DNA from: CAYYAQ01 sp964469555
GTDB taxonomy: Bacteria > Planctomycetota > UBA1135 > UBA2386
Reading direction: 5' to 3'
Length of the DNA stretch: 34,183 nt
NCBI GenBank assembly: GCA_964469555.1
Contig: CAYYAQ010000047.1
Location: forward strand, 1-34,183
The translations under genes were made by a program, and so were the position numbers. How positions within the stretch are numbered: position 1 is the first letter of the stretch; the number at the start of each line of letters is the position of its first letter. Positions 17,454-25,572 of the stretch are shown piece after piece. The notes under the pieces were generated by a model, which made no database searches, was not told where the DNA came from, and worked only from the letters and a program-made list of their open reading frames with translations.

Positions 17454-18374
17454 TTAGCCACGCCGGCGACGACGCTCGCCGCCACTGTTGTCGCCACCGT
17501 CGCCACCGCGACGACGACGACCACCCTGGTCGCCGCCCCGGCTGCTGCCGCCGACCTCGATGCTGTCGATGACCTTCTGCGCTTCCTTCATCTTGCCGTC
17601 GTCGACGAGATCCTGGATCTTGTCGAGCTTGGCTTCGAGCTTGTCAGCCTGGTCGGCCTGACCACGCTGTGCCATCGAGTCGACGAGACGCTCGGCGCTG
17701 TTCACCATGGTCTCGACGGCCTTCTTGGCGTCTTCCTGGCTCATCTCAGCGATGTTCGGCTTCGTCAGGCCACGGCTTCGACTGCCACCGCGTCCGAATC
17801 CACCGCGACTGCCACCGAAGCCACCACCGCGACCACCGCCGCTGAAGCGAGCCATCAGCAAGGCGCGCTGGCCGCCGAGGCGATTGATCGCACCTTCGAG
17901 GCGCGTCTTTAGACGGCCTTCGGCGTTCTCGTGCTTCGCCATGAGCGTGTCGATCATGGCCTGGTTCGGATTCTCTGCCTGGTCGCCGCCACCGCGGCCA
18001 CCGCGGCCACGACCGAAGCCGCGGAGCAGGCCGTTCGCGATACCGCCATCGGCGTCCTTGGCCTCGGCTGCAGCCATCAGCTTGTCGTGTGTCTTGGCGA
18101 AGGCTTCCGCCTTCTTCACTTTGCCGGTCGAGTAGATCAGGACGACACAGTTCGCCGCGGCGCGACCCGCGAGCTTGTGATCCTTGTTGGATGCGATGAA
18201 CGCGGTGTAGAGTTCGATCGCCTTCGCGGTCGACTTCTTGTTCTTGGCTTCTGCCTTGTCCAGGTAGTAGGCCTTGTAGAAGGCAGCTTCGCTGGCCTTG
18301 CTGGTTTCGGTCGCGTCCTGAGCCATCAATGGCAAGGCGAGCGATACGACGATGAGACTGCTGCGAACGAACAT
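17454..18374 (-). CDS. Secreted Arg/Gly-rich repeat protein with helical segments
   Basis: A 306-aa exported protein that I do not recognise. The ATG at 18374-18372 is chosen over upstream in-frame codons because it has an AGAGGT ribosome-binding site nine bases before it and opens a clean signal peptide (MFVRSSLIVVSLALPLMAQ). The mature part alternates predicted helices with three low-complexity Gly/Arg tracts: about residues 130-143 (LLRGFGRGRGGRGGG), about 185-210 (GGGRGGGFGGSRGGFGRGG) and the C-terminus (GGRRRRGGDGGDNSGGERRRRRG). The N-terminal helices (KAIELYTAFIASNKDHKLAGRAAANCVVLIYSTGKVKKAEAF) look TPR-like. The C-terminal helical part is charged and coiled-coil-like (ADKLEAKLDKIQDLVDDGKMKEAQKVID). 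RGG tracts often bind nucleic acid or drive condensation, but an exported version could bind anionic polymers. Function unknown. Confidence 0.8.
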   Translation of the reverse strand: MFVRSSLIVVSLALPLMAQDATETSKASEAAFYKAYYLDKAEAKNKKSTAKAIELYTAFIASNKDHKLAGRAAANCVVLIYSTGKVKKAEAFAKTHDKLMAAAEAKDADGGIANGLLRGFGRGRGGRGGGDQAENPNQAMIDTLMAKHENAEGRLKTRLEGAINRLGGQRALLMARFSGGGRGGGFGGSRGGFGRGGSRSRGLTKPNIAEMSQEDAKKAVETMVNSAERLVDSMAQRGQADQADKLEAKLDKIQDLVDDGKMKEAQKVIDSIEVGGSSRGGDQGGRRRRGGDGGDNSGGERRRRRG

Positions 18375-18864
18375 GTGAGTTGACCTCTTTCTTGGGGGAG
18401 ACTCTTCGTAGGGAGTTATTGGGGAGCCGAGTATGCCGCCGAGACGGGGGATTCGTCGACCTCCTGGGCGTAATGGTGATGTCACACGCGTCGAAAGGGC
18501 CGGAAACGGGCTCCTAATGTGCCTTCGTGGGACGAACTCGATACGGCGGAACTGTCGCCGTGCCGTTGGATTGGGACGGTTCACGGGGTAGGCGACCGCG
18601 CTCGCTGCCCCGGGAGGGCGAACCGGCTCTTCTCACGGTCTCGTGGCGAGATGGTACACGCAACTCGGGGGGGGCCGGGACGCTTCGGAAAGAGGTACTG
18701 CCGGGCCGTCCCGTAGCGCCCACCGCCCTTGGCTCGAAAGACGTCGTCTTTGCCCCCTCCCGGGGTCGGCGATGGACGTCGGGCTCACGCCGTCCGAACC
18801 CCGGCTGTAGAGATCGAAGTCGGTATTGAGTGACGCGTTCGAGCGTCAGAACGATCCAGACTGT

Positions 18865-19036
18865 CTAGTTTCGCCTCGCCCAGGCGAGGTGTTCGTGGAG
18901 GAACGCGAACGTGCCCACGCCGTGGATCTTGGCCCTTGCCCCACTCGCCGACTGCGGTGATCACGCGACGACCGTCTTTCTTGTCGGTGGGCCGCTCGAG
19001 AATGGCACGCGCTCCGAACGCTACCGGCCAAAACAC
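18865..19036 (-). pseudogene. Frameshifted C-terminal gene fragment of unknown family
   Basis: On the minus strand from 19036 the frame reads FWPVAFGARAILERP, TDKKDGRRVITAVGEWGKG with strong G/C third positions, then degenerates near 18930. Switching frame there continues as KIHGVGTFAFLHEHLAWARRN and stops at the TAG 18867-18865. The two halves together look like the last 55-60 residues of one protein broken by a single-base indel. No start or upstream body is present, because the GST gene occupies the other strand. I do not recognise the family. A sequencing indel is less likely to matter, since the 5' part is missing anyway. Confidence 0.38.
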
Positions 19037-19040
19037 CCTG

Positions 19041-19067
19041 GCGCGGGGATTCGGCGGATCCCCGCGC
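19041..19067 (+). promoter_or_regulatory. Strong hairpin in the leader of the GST-like gene
   Basis: GCGCGGGGAT (19041-19050) and ATCCCCGCGC (19058-19067) form a perfect 10-bp stem with loop TCGGCGG. The stem ends 12 bases before the ATG at 19080, so in a transcript starting upstream it would sit over or next to the ribosome-binding site. It could repress translation, or be the terminator of the decayed fragment upstream. Confidence 0.5.
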
Positions 19068-19079
19068 TAAGCTCTGGGC

Positions 19080-19667
19080 ATGGCAGTCGTCGTCTACGGG
19101 TTCGAGACATCGAACAACATGAAGGTCCGCGTGGCTCTCGGCTACAAGGGCATCGACTACGAGTTTCGAACCGTCGACCGGGAGGACCGCGAAGAGCTCG
19201 TGCGAGTCTCCGGTCAATACCTGACGCCCGCGCTGGCGCACGACGATCAGGTCGTCTTCGACTCGGGAGCGATCCTCCGTTACCTCGACACGAGCTTCCC
19301 CGACACGCCGAAGCTCTTCGGCGGCAGCCACGCGGAGCAGTGGGCGATCGAGGACTGGGAACTCTTCGCCCGCGCGACACTCGCCGGCCCGATGATGGAG
19401 GTCGTGCACCGCAGGATGTGCGGCGATGAAGTCGACGCGGCACGGTTCGATCGCTGCGCGGGCCAGTTTGCCGAGGCCGTCGCCAAGCTGGCGGACGGGC
19501 TGTCCGATCGCGAATGGCTCGTCGGTGACCGCATGTCCGCGGCGGACATCACCGCCGCGTGCGTGATGCACCGGGTTCGCAGTGCCGAGCTGTTCCCCAT
19601 GCCGGCGTCTGCCGACTCGCTCTCGATCTGGATCGAGCGCGTGATGCACTACGACCGGCCATCCTGA
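19080..19667 (+). CDS. Glutathione S-transferase family protein
   Basis: A 195-aa cytosolic protein with the two-domain GST fold. The thioredoxin-like N-terminal domain (1-75) shows VVVYGFETSNNMKVRVALGYKGIDYEFRTVD, the cis-Pro (LTPAL, Pro50) and the glutathione gamma-glutamyl-binding stretch VVFDSGAILRYLD (Asp61-Ser62). The C-terminal helical domain (about 88-195) includes WLVGDRMSAADITAACVMHRV, the N-capping-box/hydrophobic-staple Asp region typical of GSTs (SAADI). Members conjugate glutathione to electrophiles or act as isomerases or peroxidases; the substrate cannot be read from sequence. It is transcribed alone, with a strong hairpin just before the start and the EEP-family gene converging from the other side. 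Whether this organism makes glutathione is not visible here. Family confident, reaction unknown. Confidence 0.9.
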   Translation: MAVVVYGFETSNNMKVRVALGYKGIDYEFRTVDREDREELVRVSGQYLTPALAHDDQVVFDSGAILRYLDTSFPDTPKLFGGSHAEQWAIEDWELFARATLAGPMMEVVHRRMCGDEVDAARFDRCAGQFAEAVAKLADGLSDREWLVGDRMSAADITAACVMHRVRSAELFPMPASADSLSIWIERVMHYDRPS

Positions 19668-19804
19668 CCGGGCGACTGATCGCGGTGTTCGATCACGCAG
19701 TTGGGGTTTGCTTCTGCGATGCGCCAAGGACTCGAAGACGTCTTCTGCGCGCACCATGCATCGGAACCGGAACTCGGCTGTGGGTTGATCGGTCTCCGAA
19801 GGGG

Positions 19805-20728
19805 TCATCGTTTGATCCGAAACACAGACACGACGGGGCGGTGGTCCGAAGTCTCGATGGGTATGACTCGATGGTCGATCAGCGTCCAGTCCTTTGGCGC
19901 GAACACGTAGTCGATGCGGCGGTCGGGGTCATCGGATGGAAACGTTTCAGGTCCGTTCAGGGCTCCCGAGAATCGTCCACTGCGCAGCACGGCCGCGAGG
20001 GAGTCGCCCTGCGGTTCTGCGTTGAAGTCTCCCGCGAGGAGAGTCTCGCGGCGCTCCGAGTAAGCGAGGATCTGCTGGGTCTGGCGGTGGTTGTTCTCGA
20101 GGTCGAATGAGTCCGTGTGCACCGCTCCGAGCAGCACTTCGACTTCCCCCAGGCTGGCCGTGCACCACAACATTCGCCGATTGTTCCGCGTGAAGAAGAG
20201 CGAACGCCGTCCAGCGAGATCGGGGTTCGCGACGGGCTGTAGTGGAACCTTGCTGAGGATCGCATTGCCGCCAACGATGCGGAGGAACGGCAGCCCATAG
20301 TTGAAGTTCTCTCCGAAAGCCCAGTGCGTCATGCCCGTTTCGCGTGCGAGGTACTGGACCTGGTCGACGTTGCACAACGTGCACTCTGTGACGACCTCCG
20401 ACAGGAATACGAGGTCAGGATCTTCCCCGCGAATCAACCTGGCCATCTCGGCGAGCCGACTCTCGACGTCGGCCGTCGAGACGAAACTCAGCCCGCCGTT
20501 GTGCATGAAGCATTTCGCGATATTCCACGCGAAGACCTTGACCTCGTTCCCCGTCCTACGTGGCGCAGCCTTACCGTCGATGCGCCCTCCCGTCGGTTGC
20601 TCGCCGTTCGCGAGAAACGCTCCGTTCAGCACGAAGAGTCCGAATCCGAGAGTGACGCCTGCGATGAGTCCGAGGAACACGCGGCGCCAAGCTCTTCGCT
20701 TGCGTGGTTTCGACTCGGGCTCCATCAC
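19805..20728 (-). CDS. Membrane-anchored endonuclease/exonuclease/phosphatase (EEP) family protein
   Basis: A 307-aa protein with a basic N-terminus (KPRKRRAWRR) followed by one membrane segment at about 17-40 (VFLGLIAGVTLGFGLFVLNGAF), so the catalytic part is probably outside the cytoplasm. From about residue 60 it carries the Mg-dependent EEP fold: FAWNIAK (Asn69), VFLSEV (Glu111, metal ligand), a GAVHTDSF His region near 204, LLAGDFNAEP (Asp234-Asn236), RIDYVFAPKD (Asp273) and the terminal TSDHRPV (Asp295-His296). All hallmark residues are present, so it should be active as a nuclease, phosphodiesterase or phosphatase. A CTLC pair (117-120) could form a disulfide. It lies 44 bases after the small exported protein's stop on the same strand. 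Substrate class is not determinable; envelope lipid or nucleic-acid turnover are both open. Confidence 0.92.
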   Translation of the reverse strand: MMEPESKPRKRRAWRRVFLGLIAGVTLGFGLFVLNGAFLANGEQPTGGRIDGKAAPRRTGNEVKVFAWNIAKCFMHNGGLSFVSTADVESRLAEMARLIRGEDPDLVFLSEVVTECTLCNVDQVQYLARETGMTHWAFGENFNYGLPFLRIVGGNAILSKVPLQPVANPDLAGRRSLFFTRNNRRMLWCTASLGEVEVLLGAVHTDSFDLENNHRQTQQILAYSERRETLLAGDFNAEPQGDSLAAVLRSGRFSGALNGPETFPSDDPDRRIDYVFAPKDWTLIDHRVIPIETSDHRPVVSVFRIKR

Positions 20729-20772
20729 CCGAGATCATATCTCGACGTGCGCAGCCCACACATGCGTATCGC

Positions 20773-20982
20773 CTAGGGGCAGATGATGGTCAGCGCGTTG
20801 CTCGTGCCGGGTAGCGACACGCACGTCCGCTCTGCGCCGAAAATGACCACCCCCGTGCCACTGTTGGCGCCACTCGTTCCCGCGATCCGCGTCGACCAGG
20901 TCGCGCTGATCTGGGCGGGCGTGGCGCTGGCCATCGCGAGGGTGGCGGAGAAGAGGACGGGGATGCTGATGCAAGGATTCAT
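20773..20982 (-). CDS. Small exported protein (69 aa), hypothetical
   Basis: A short frame from the ATG at 20982-20980 to the TAG at 20775-20773. It opens with a good signal peptide (MNPCISIPVLFSATLAMASATPAQ, cleavage after ATPA or TPAQ) and leaves a mature peptide of about 45 residues rich in Thr/Ser/Gly, with Cys in RTCVSLPG and IICP that could pair. The GAERTCVSLPGTSNALTIICP ending recalls the last strands of planctomycete secreted beta modules, so it could be either a genuine small protein or a shrunken remnant that kept its signal peptide. A weak GAGG lies about five bases before the start. It precedes the EEP gene (44 bases) and diverges from the TMTC-like operon. Not recognised. Confidence 0.45.
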   Translation of the reverse strand: MNPCISIPVLFSATLAMASATPAQISATWSTRIAGTSGANSGTGVVIFGAERTCVSLPGTSNALTIICP

Positions 20983-21037
20983 GGGGCCTCGGAGGTATGG
21001 TTTGGTAGGTAAGGCGAGAAGCCGCCTGACCCGCCAG

Positions 21038-21093
21038 AAAAACCGGGACGACTCCAAGTCCTGGCCGAGGAGGGCTTCCCGTCGTCGGTTTTT
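21038..21093 (+). promoter_or_regulatory. Terminator-like leader hairpin with T5 tail before the TMTC operon
   Basis: AAAAACCG-GG-ACGAC (21038-21052) pairs with GTCGTCGGTTTTT (21081-21093) through 13 bp with a 2-nt bulge. Inside, AAG 21056-21058/CTT 21075-21077 and TCCT 21059-21062/AGGA 21068-21071 also pair. In the plus direction it ends in TTTTT, 36 bases before the ATG, as an attenuator would. In the minus direction the left A's also give a T tract. Confidence 0.55.
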
Positions 21094-21097
21094 GCGT

Positions 21098-21114
21098 CCG
21101 GGGGGCGGCCCCGG
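21098..21114 (+). promoter_or_regulatory. Second leader hairpin before the TMTC operon
   Basis: CCGGGG (21098-21103) and CCCCGG (21109-21114) form a perfect 6-bp stem with loop GGCGG, ending 15 bases before the ATG at 21130, over the expected ribosome-binding region. Together with the preceding hairpin it makes a structured leader. Confidence 0.45.
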
Positions 21115-21129
21115 TAGCCTGCCCTCCCG

Positions 21130-23211
21130 ATGGGCGTGATAGGTGGTGGCAACGGGCGGGCAGCACGGTGGGTGACCGTCACGGTGCTGCTCCTTTCCGT
21201 GGTCGGGTTTCTTCCATCCGTAACGAACGGGCTCGCGATGGACGACGATCCACTCGCGAGTGGATGGTCGGTGAAGATCCCCGGACGACAAGACCCCGTC
21301 GTCGGCGAGCTGAAATCCCCCGGGTTCTACCTCGACAAGTACTACTGGTACTCGGAATACGTCAACGACGGCCTCTACCGCCCGGTCACGATCTACAGCT
21401 ACGCGCTCGTCTACAACCTGATCGGCAAGCGGTTGTCGCGGGAATCGGAAGCAACCCCGCAACACGCCCTCAACCTGGCGTTGCACGCGTTCGCCACGTT
21501 GCTCGTGCTGTTGCTATTGAAACGCATCGGCGTGGGTTCCCTGCCCGCGCACGTCGGAGCCGGACTCTTCGGCGTGCATGCGATACACAGCGAAGTCGTC
21601 GCCGGAGTTGTGGGGCGCGCGGAGCTTCTCGCGTTCTGCTTTGGGTTGTGGGCGATCCTGTTGTTCGCGCGGGCGGTCCGGGTCACGTCTGCCTCGCGTC
21701 ATCTCATGCTCGCGGGCGCTTCCGTCCTGTTCTTCCTCTCCTACGCGTCCAAAGAGAGCGGCCTCGCGTGTTGCCCGCTTCTCTTTTGCTTCGTGATGGC
21801 GTTGCACTGGCGACGGGCGATCAAAGGGGCGAATCCGAGCGGAAGGCTGGGGCTCGCCGCCGCGGTGTCGGTGATCCCGATGGCCGCCTACCTCATGTTG
21901 CGTCATCAGGTGATGCAGAAGTGGGAGCGCGTGGAGCTGATCGACTACGTCTCCAATCCGCTCTACCACACCGATTTTCTGACGCGAATCTGCACGGCGA
22001 TCAAACTGCTCGGCTACGGGCTCTACAAGTGCGTCGCGCCCGTCCACCTCAGCGCGAGCTACGGCCCCACGGTCTTCGAACTCGACACCTCGCCGCTCGG
22101 TATCGGCGTGCTCGCGTCGTTCGTCGTCCTGGCGGCGTTCCTGTTCGTAGGGCTCCGCTTCGCCCGCCGGTCGCCGGTCCTGTTCCTGGCGATGACGATC
22201 TTCCTCGGTTGCTCGTTCATCACGAGCAATATCCCGTTCGCGATCGGCACCCTGTTCGCCGAACGCCTCTACTACATGCCGAGTCTCGGCATCTGCATGC
22301 TCGCCGCGCTGCTCGTGCAGAAACTGAACGGACACCGTGTGCTCCTCGTCGTGCTCGGCGCCTGGGCGCTCGGCAACATCGTGATCGCGTGGCAACGCAA
22401 CGGTGCGTGGAAGGACACCGAGACGCTATTTCTGACCGAGGCCGTGAATCAGCCCCTGTCCGCCGACATGCAGGTCAAGGCCGCACTCGTCCTGCGGAAG
22501 AAGATCGAGGAGTCCCCGACGAACGGTGTGACGGCGATGGGCTACCTCGAGCGCGCGCTCGAACTGGTCGAGGGCTACCCGCACGCGCTGCGGGAGAAGG
22601 CGGCGCTCCACGCCCAGTTCTTCCGGTACGATGAGGCCATCCAGTCGTACCAGGCGGCGGTGGATTCGAAGTACCCCGAACTCGTGGACACGAAGTCCCT
22701 GGCGCTCGTCGGCATCGCGTCCATCCACCGCCTGAGAGGCGCCAAGGACCTCTCCGTAAAGTTCGCGAAGAAAGCCCTGGCGCTCGCGCCGCTGGACGGC
22801 AACGCCTGGTTGATTCTCATCGTTGCCGGACCTGGCGTGCTGCCCGACAAAGAGATGCGCGACTACTTCACGACGGGAAGCGCCGCACTCAAGAGGAACT
22901 CGATGAGTTTCGGTCGCGTGGTCATTCCGCCGGTGATGGCGATGTATCTGGGGGTGATGGGCGAGATCGTCGGCGCCGATCCGAGGCGGGTCTTCGAGGT
23001 GCTCGAATACGGCGCGAAGAGGACTCCCGTGGACAAGCGACCGGAGGCGTTGTTCGCTGCGACCTTGTTGGCGATGGCACAGGCGAAGGCGCGGGCCGGC
23101 GAGATTGACGTCGCCCGCGGCTTGTTCGAGTCGTTGCTAGCAAACCCAAAACTGCAGCCGGACTACCGGAAGAGGGTCTCCGCGGCGTTCGCGAAGTTGC
23201 CGCCGCGCTGA
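21130..23211 (+). CDS. TMTC-like GT-C membrane protein with C-terminal TPR-like helices (copy 1)
   Basis: A 693-aa polytopic inner-membrane protein resembling TMTC/GT-C family mannosyltransferase-like proteins. The first membrane helix (about 13-32) leads into a loop with acidic NGLAMDDDPLA, where GT-C enzymes carry their catalytic/metal Asp residues. Conserved blocks follow: NDGLYRPVTIYSYALVYN, QHALNLALHAFATLLVLL, FGVHAIHSEVVAGVVGRAELLAF and SYASKESGLACCPLLF, then further helices to about residue 430 (FAERLYYMPSLGICML). From about 440 to the end it is soluble and helical, TPR-like (YLERALELVEGYPHALREKAALHAQFFRYDEAIQSYQAAVD). GT-C enzymes transfer sugars from polyprenyl carriers outside the membrane. 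The next gene, 44 bases on, is its paralogue, followed by GT2 and MBL genes, suggesting an envelope glycosylation operon. Acceptor unknown. Confidence 0.85.
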   Translation: MGVIGGGNGRAARWVTVTVLLLSVVGFLPSVTNGLAMDDDPLASGWSVKIPGRQDPVVGELKSPGFYLDKYYWYSEYVNDGLYRPVTIYSYALVYNLIGKRLSRESEATPQHALNLALHAFATLLVLLLLKRIGVGSLPAHVGAGLFGVHAIHSEVVAGVVGRAELLAFCFGLWAILLFARAVRVTSASRHLMLAGASVLFFLSYASKESGLACCPLLFCFVMALHWRRAIKGANPSGRLGLAAAVSVIPMAAYLMLRHQVMQKWERVELIDYVSNPLYHTDFLTRICTAIKLLGYGLYKCVAPVHLSASYGPTVFELDTSPLGIGVLASFVVLAAFLFVGLRFARRSPVLFLAMTIFLGCSFITSNIPFAIGTLFAERLYYMPSLGICMLAALLVQKLNGHRVLLVVLGAWALGNIVIAWQRNGAWKDTETLFLTEAVNQPLSADMQVKAALVLRKKIEESPTNGVTAMGYLERALELVEGYPHALREKAALHAQFFRYDEAIQSYQAAVDSKYPELVDTKSLALVGIASIHRLRGAKDLSVKFAKKALALAPLDGNAWLILIVAGPGVLPDKEMRDYFTTGSAALKRNSMSFGRVVIPPVMAMYLGVMGEIVGADPRRVFEVLEYGAKRTPVDKRPEALFAATLLAMAQAKARAGEIDVARGLFESLLANPKLQPDYRKRVSAAFAKLPPR

Positions 23212-23255
23212 TCAAGTCGTGCGGCTGCGGCGCCCGGGGTGTAGTTTTTGCGCAG

Positions 23256-25568
23256 ATGCCAGTCGACACGCCCTCCGATACGGCTACGGAACCGAAGAAC
23301 GACAACGCTCCGTCCAAGCTGGGGACCCTCGTCGTCCTGCTCCTGACGTTCTTCCTGTTCCTGCCGTCGATCGGGAATGCGTTCGCGATGGACGACGATG
23401 GGATCGCGGGTTCGAAGAGCGTCTCGCAACCGGGGCAGCCGGATCCGATGATCACTGGGCACTTCGACTGCGGCGCGTGGGACTACTGCTCGAAGTTCTT
23501 CGGGCGGCACTACTGGTGGCCCGAGTCGGTGAACGATGGACTCTACCGGCCGATCTCGGTGCTGAGCTACGGGTTGGTTTATCAGGCCGTTGGGAGGCAC
23601 GTCGAGTCCGACAACGAGGCCGGGCCGCAGCACGCGCTCAATGTCCTGATCCACGTGTGGGCTGTGTGGCTCGTGATCCAGATGCTGATCGCGGTCGGCG
23701 CGCCGAGTTTCGTGTCTCTACTCACCGCGCTCGTGTTCGGCGTGCACGCGATACACAGCGAGGTCGTCGCCGGGATTGTCGGGCGCGCAGAGTTGTTCTC
23801 GTTCTGCTTCGGTGCCCAGGCCTTGCTGTTCATGACGCGAGGGAGTTGGTGGCGATACGCACTCGCGGGGCTGCTGATGTTCATGGCGTACGGCTCGAAA
23901 GAGAGTTCGCTCTGCTGGATCCCGTTCTACTTCTGCTTTGCGTTGACGCGGCAGTGGATCCGACAACCCGACAACCCGACGTTTGCCCTGTTTCGGGATC
24001 TGCGTTCCCTGATCGCGATCGGAGTAATGCTGACACCTGCGCTGATTTGGTACCTCTTACGGGAGAATGCGATGGCGCTCGAGCCGGTCATCGACAAGTC
24101 GGCGGACTTCTCCAGTAATCCGCTCGCGCACACGTCGGCCGCTGTGCGGATCATGACCGGGATCAAGGTATGGGGGTACGGTCTGTGGCTGTGCGTGGCG
24201 CCGTTCAAGCTCAGCTGCATCTACAGTCCTCACGTATTCGAGATCGTGGAATCGCCGATGAACCTCGGCTTCCTCTCGGGCCTATTCGTGCTGTTGGCTT
24301 TCCTCGGCGCCGGGCTGTGGTTCGCGCGGAGGCAGCCGTTGCTGTTCCTGGCGATGGCGTGGTTCCTCGGGTTCTCATTCGTCACGTCGAACGTCCCGAT
24401 GTCGATCGGCACGATTCTTGGCGAACGCCTCTACTACATTCCGAGCCTCGGGGTGTGTCTGCTGCCCGGCGTCCTGTGGCTCGCCATTCGAGGCCGCGGG
24501 ACGAAGATCCTCTGCGGCGCGGTCGCGCTGTGGTGCACGGCGAACATCGCGATGTCGTTGCACAGGACGGCGATCTGGGAGGACAGCGCTACGGTGTTCT
24601 TCCACGATGTCGAGACGTTTCCGATGTCCATTGATCTGCATCGCAAGGCTGCCGCGGTGTACACCGGTGATGGACCGCACAAGAACCTCGAGAAGGCGAT
24701 CGCGCACCTCGAGGAGGCGAAGCGTCTGTACAAGAACTACGCCCACGCCTACCGGCAACTCGGCAAGGTCTACGTCGAGAAGAAGGAGTGGCGGCGGGCG
24801 ATCGCGGAGTTCAAGCTGTCCTACGAGGTCGACTACGCCGATCCTCCCGGTGCAGAGACGATCGCGTTCAATTACATCGGCGACTGCCTGCGGAAACTGG
24901 CCGACGAGGCTGAAGAAGTTGACGAGAAGCGACGGTTGATCGGTGAAGCCATGACCTGGTATCAGAAGTCCCTGAAGGCGCCGGCCTGGGGTGACAAGGA
25001 CGGCGAGTCGAACAGCGCCATCGGGGACAGCCTGATCCAGATCAGCAAGCTCGTCAAAGCGCCGGCGGAGAAGAAGCGGCTCGTCCTGCAGGCGCTGGCT
25101 TCGTACATCAAGTGTGTGGACACGTCGGGGAAGCTGCAGAACCTCTCGGCGCGACGGGCGTTCAAGCGGATCTTCAAACACGGCGTCGATCCCGAGGTCG
25201 TGTTGGGGCAGAAGCAGATCTTCGACCTCTACCAGAAGGCGAAGGAGACCGGCGAGGACAACGAACTCCTGCTTCTCATGGGGGTCGCGGCGTACAAGGC
25301 GGAATTCCCGCCAGAGATGGTGTTCGAGCCGTTGCACATGGCGTTCGAGAGCATCCCACCGGACAAGCGCGACTTGAATTTCTACACGGCACAACTCTTC
25401 TACTCGGACGCGCTGCTCGAGTTTGGCGAGCGGGGGCACTTGGCGGAAGCGGATGCCCGTCGCGAGGCACGTGGAATCCTCGAGATGTTGCTCGGTCGGT
25501 CCGAGATGTCCGACACGATCAAGGGCATGATTCGCGATCGGTTGGCGAATGATCCGAGGTTGCGATGA
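23256..25568 (+). CDS. TMTC-like GT-C membrane protein with C-terminal TPR-like helices (copy 2)
   Basis: A 770-aa paralogue of the preceding protein, clearly the product of a tandem duplication. It repeats the same blocks in order: a first membrane helix at about 24-42, NAFAMDDDGIA, NDGLYRPISVLSYGLVYQ, QHALNVLIHVWAVWLVIQ, FGVHAIHSEVVAGIVGRAELFSF, YGSKESSLCWIPFYF and GERLYYIPSLGVCLL. It has an extra soluble insertion after the acidic loop (PMITGHFDCGAWDYCSKFFGRHYWW). The C-terminal 320 residues are helical TPR repeats (KAIAHLEEAKRLYKNYAHAYRQLGKVYVEKKEWRRAIAEFKLSYEVD) and longer than in copy 1. The start ATG at 23256 gives a short charged N-terminus before the first helix. The two copies may form a heterodimer or use different acceptors. 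It runs nearly directly (4 bases) into the GT2 gene. GT-C activity is inferred from fold-level motifs. Confidence 0.85.
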   Translation: MPVDTPSDTATEPKNDNAPSKLGTLVVLLLTFFLFLPSIGNAFAMDDDGIAGSKSVSQPGQPDPMITGHFDCGAWDYCSKFFGRHYWWPESVNDGLYRPISVLSYGLVYQAVGRHVESDNEAGPQHALNVLIHVWAVWLVIQMLIAVGAPSFVSLLTALVFGVHAIHSEVVAGIVGRAELFSFCFGAQALLFMTRGSWWRYALAGLLMFMAYGSKESSLCWIPFYFCFALTRQWIRQPDNPTFALFRDLRSLIAIGVMLTPALIWYLLRENAMALEPVIDKSADFSSNPLAHTSAAVRIMTGIKVWGYGLWLCVAPFKLSCIYSPHVFEIVESPMNLGFLSGLFVLLAFLGAGLWFARRQPLLFLAMAWFLGFSFVTSNVPMSIGTILGERLYYIPSLGVCLLPGVLWLAIRGRGTKILCGAVALWCTANIAMSLHRTAIWEDSATVFFHDVETFPMSIDLHRKAAAVYTGDGPHKNLEKAIAHLEEAKRLYKNYAHAYRQLGKVYVEKKEWRRAIAEFKLSYEVDYADPPGAETIAFNYIGDCLRKLADEAEEVDEKRRLIGEAMTWYQKSLKAPAWGDKDGESNSAIGDSLIQISKLVKAPAEKKRLVLQALASYIKCVDTSGKLQNLSARRAFKRIFKHGVDPEVVLGQKQIFDLYQKAKETGEDNELLLLMGVAAYKAEFPPEMVFEPLHMAFESIPPDKRDLNFYTAQLFYSDALLEFGERGHLAEADARREARGILEMLLGRSEMSDTIKGMIRDRLANDPRLR

Positions 25569-25572
25569 CATC

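Larger units (their letters stand above)
18375..19079. other. Divergent intergenic region of about 700 bases
   Basis: This holds the promoter region of the Arg/Gly-rich gene (minus), a frameshifted minus-strand coding fragment at 18865-19036 and a strong hairpin at 19041-19067 (both listed separately). Between about 18500 and 18840 there are open frames on both strands (for example plus 18527-18829), but they are Arg/Pro-rich, lack recognisable domains or start signals, and look like by-products of high GC. No intact gene is supported. Confidence 0.45.

Noticed and set aside
18527..18829. A 100-codon plus-strand frame in the large divergent gap
   Set aside because: Arg/Pro-rich, no domain or start signal, and overlapped by open frames on the other strand.
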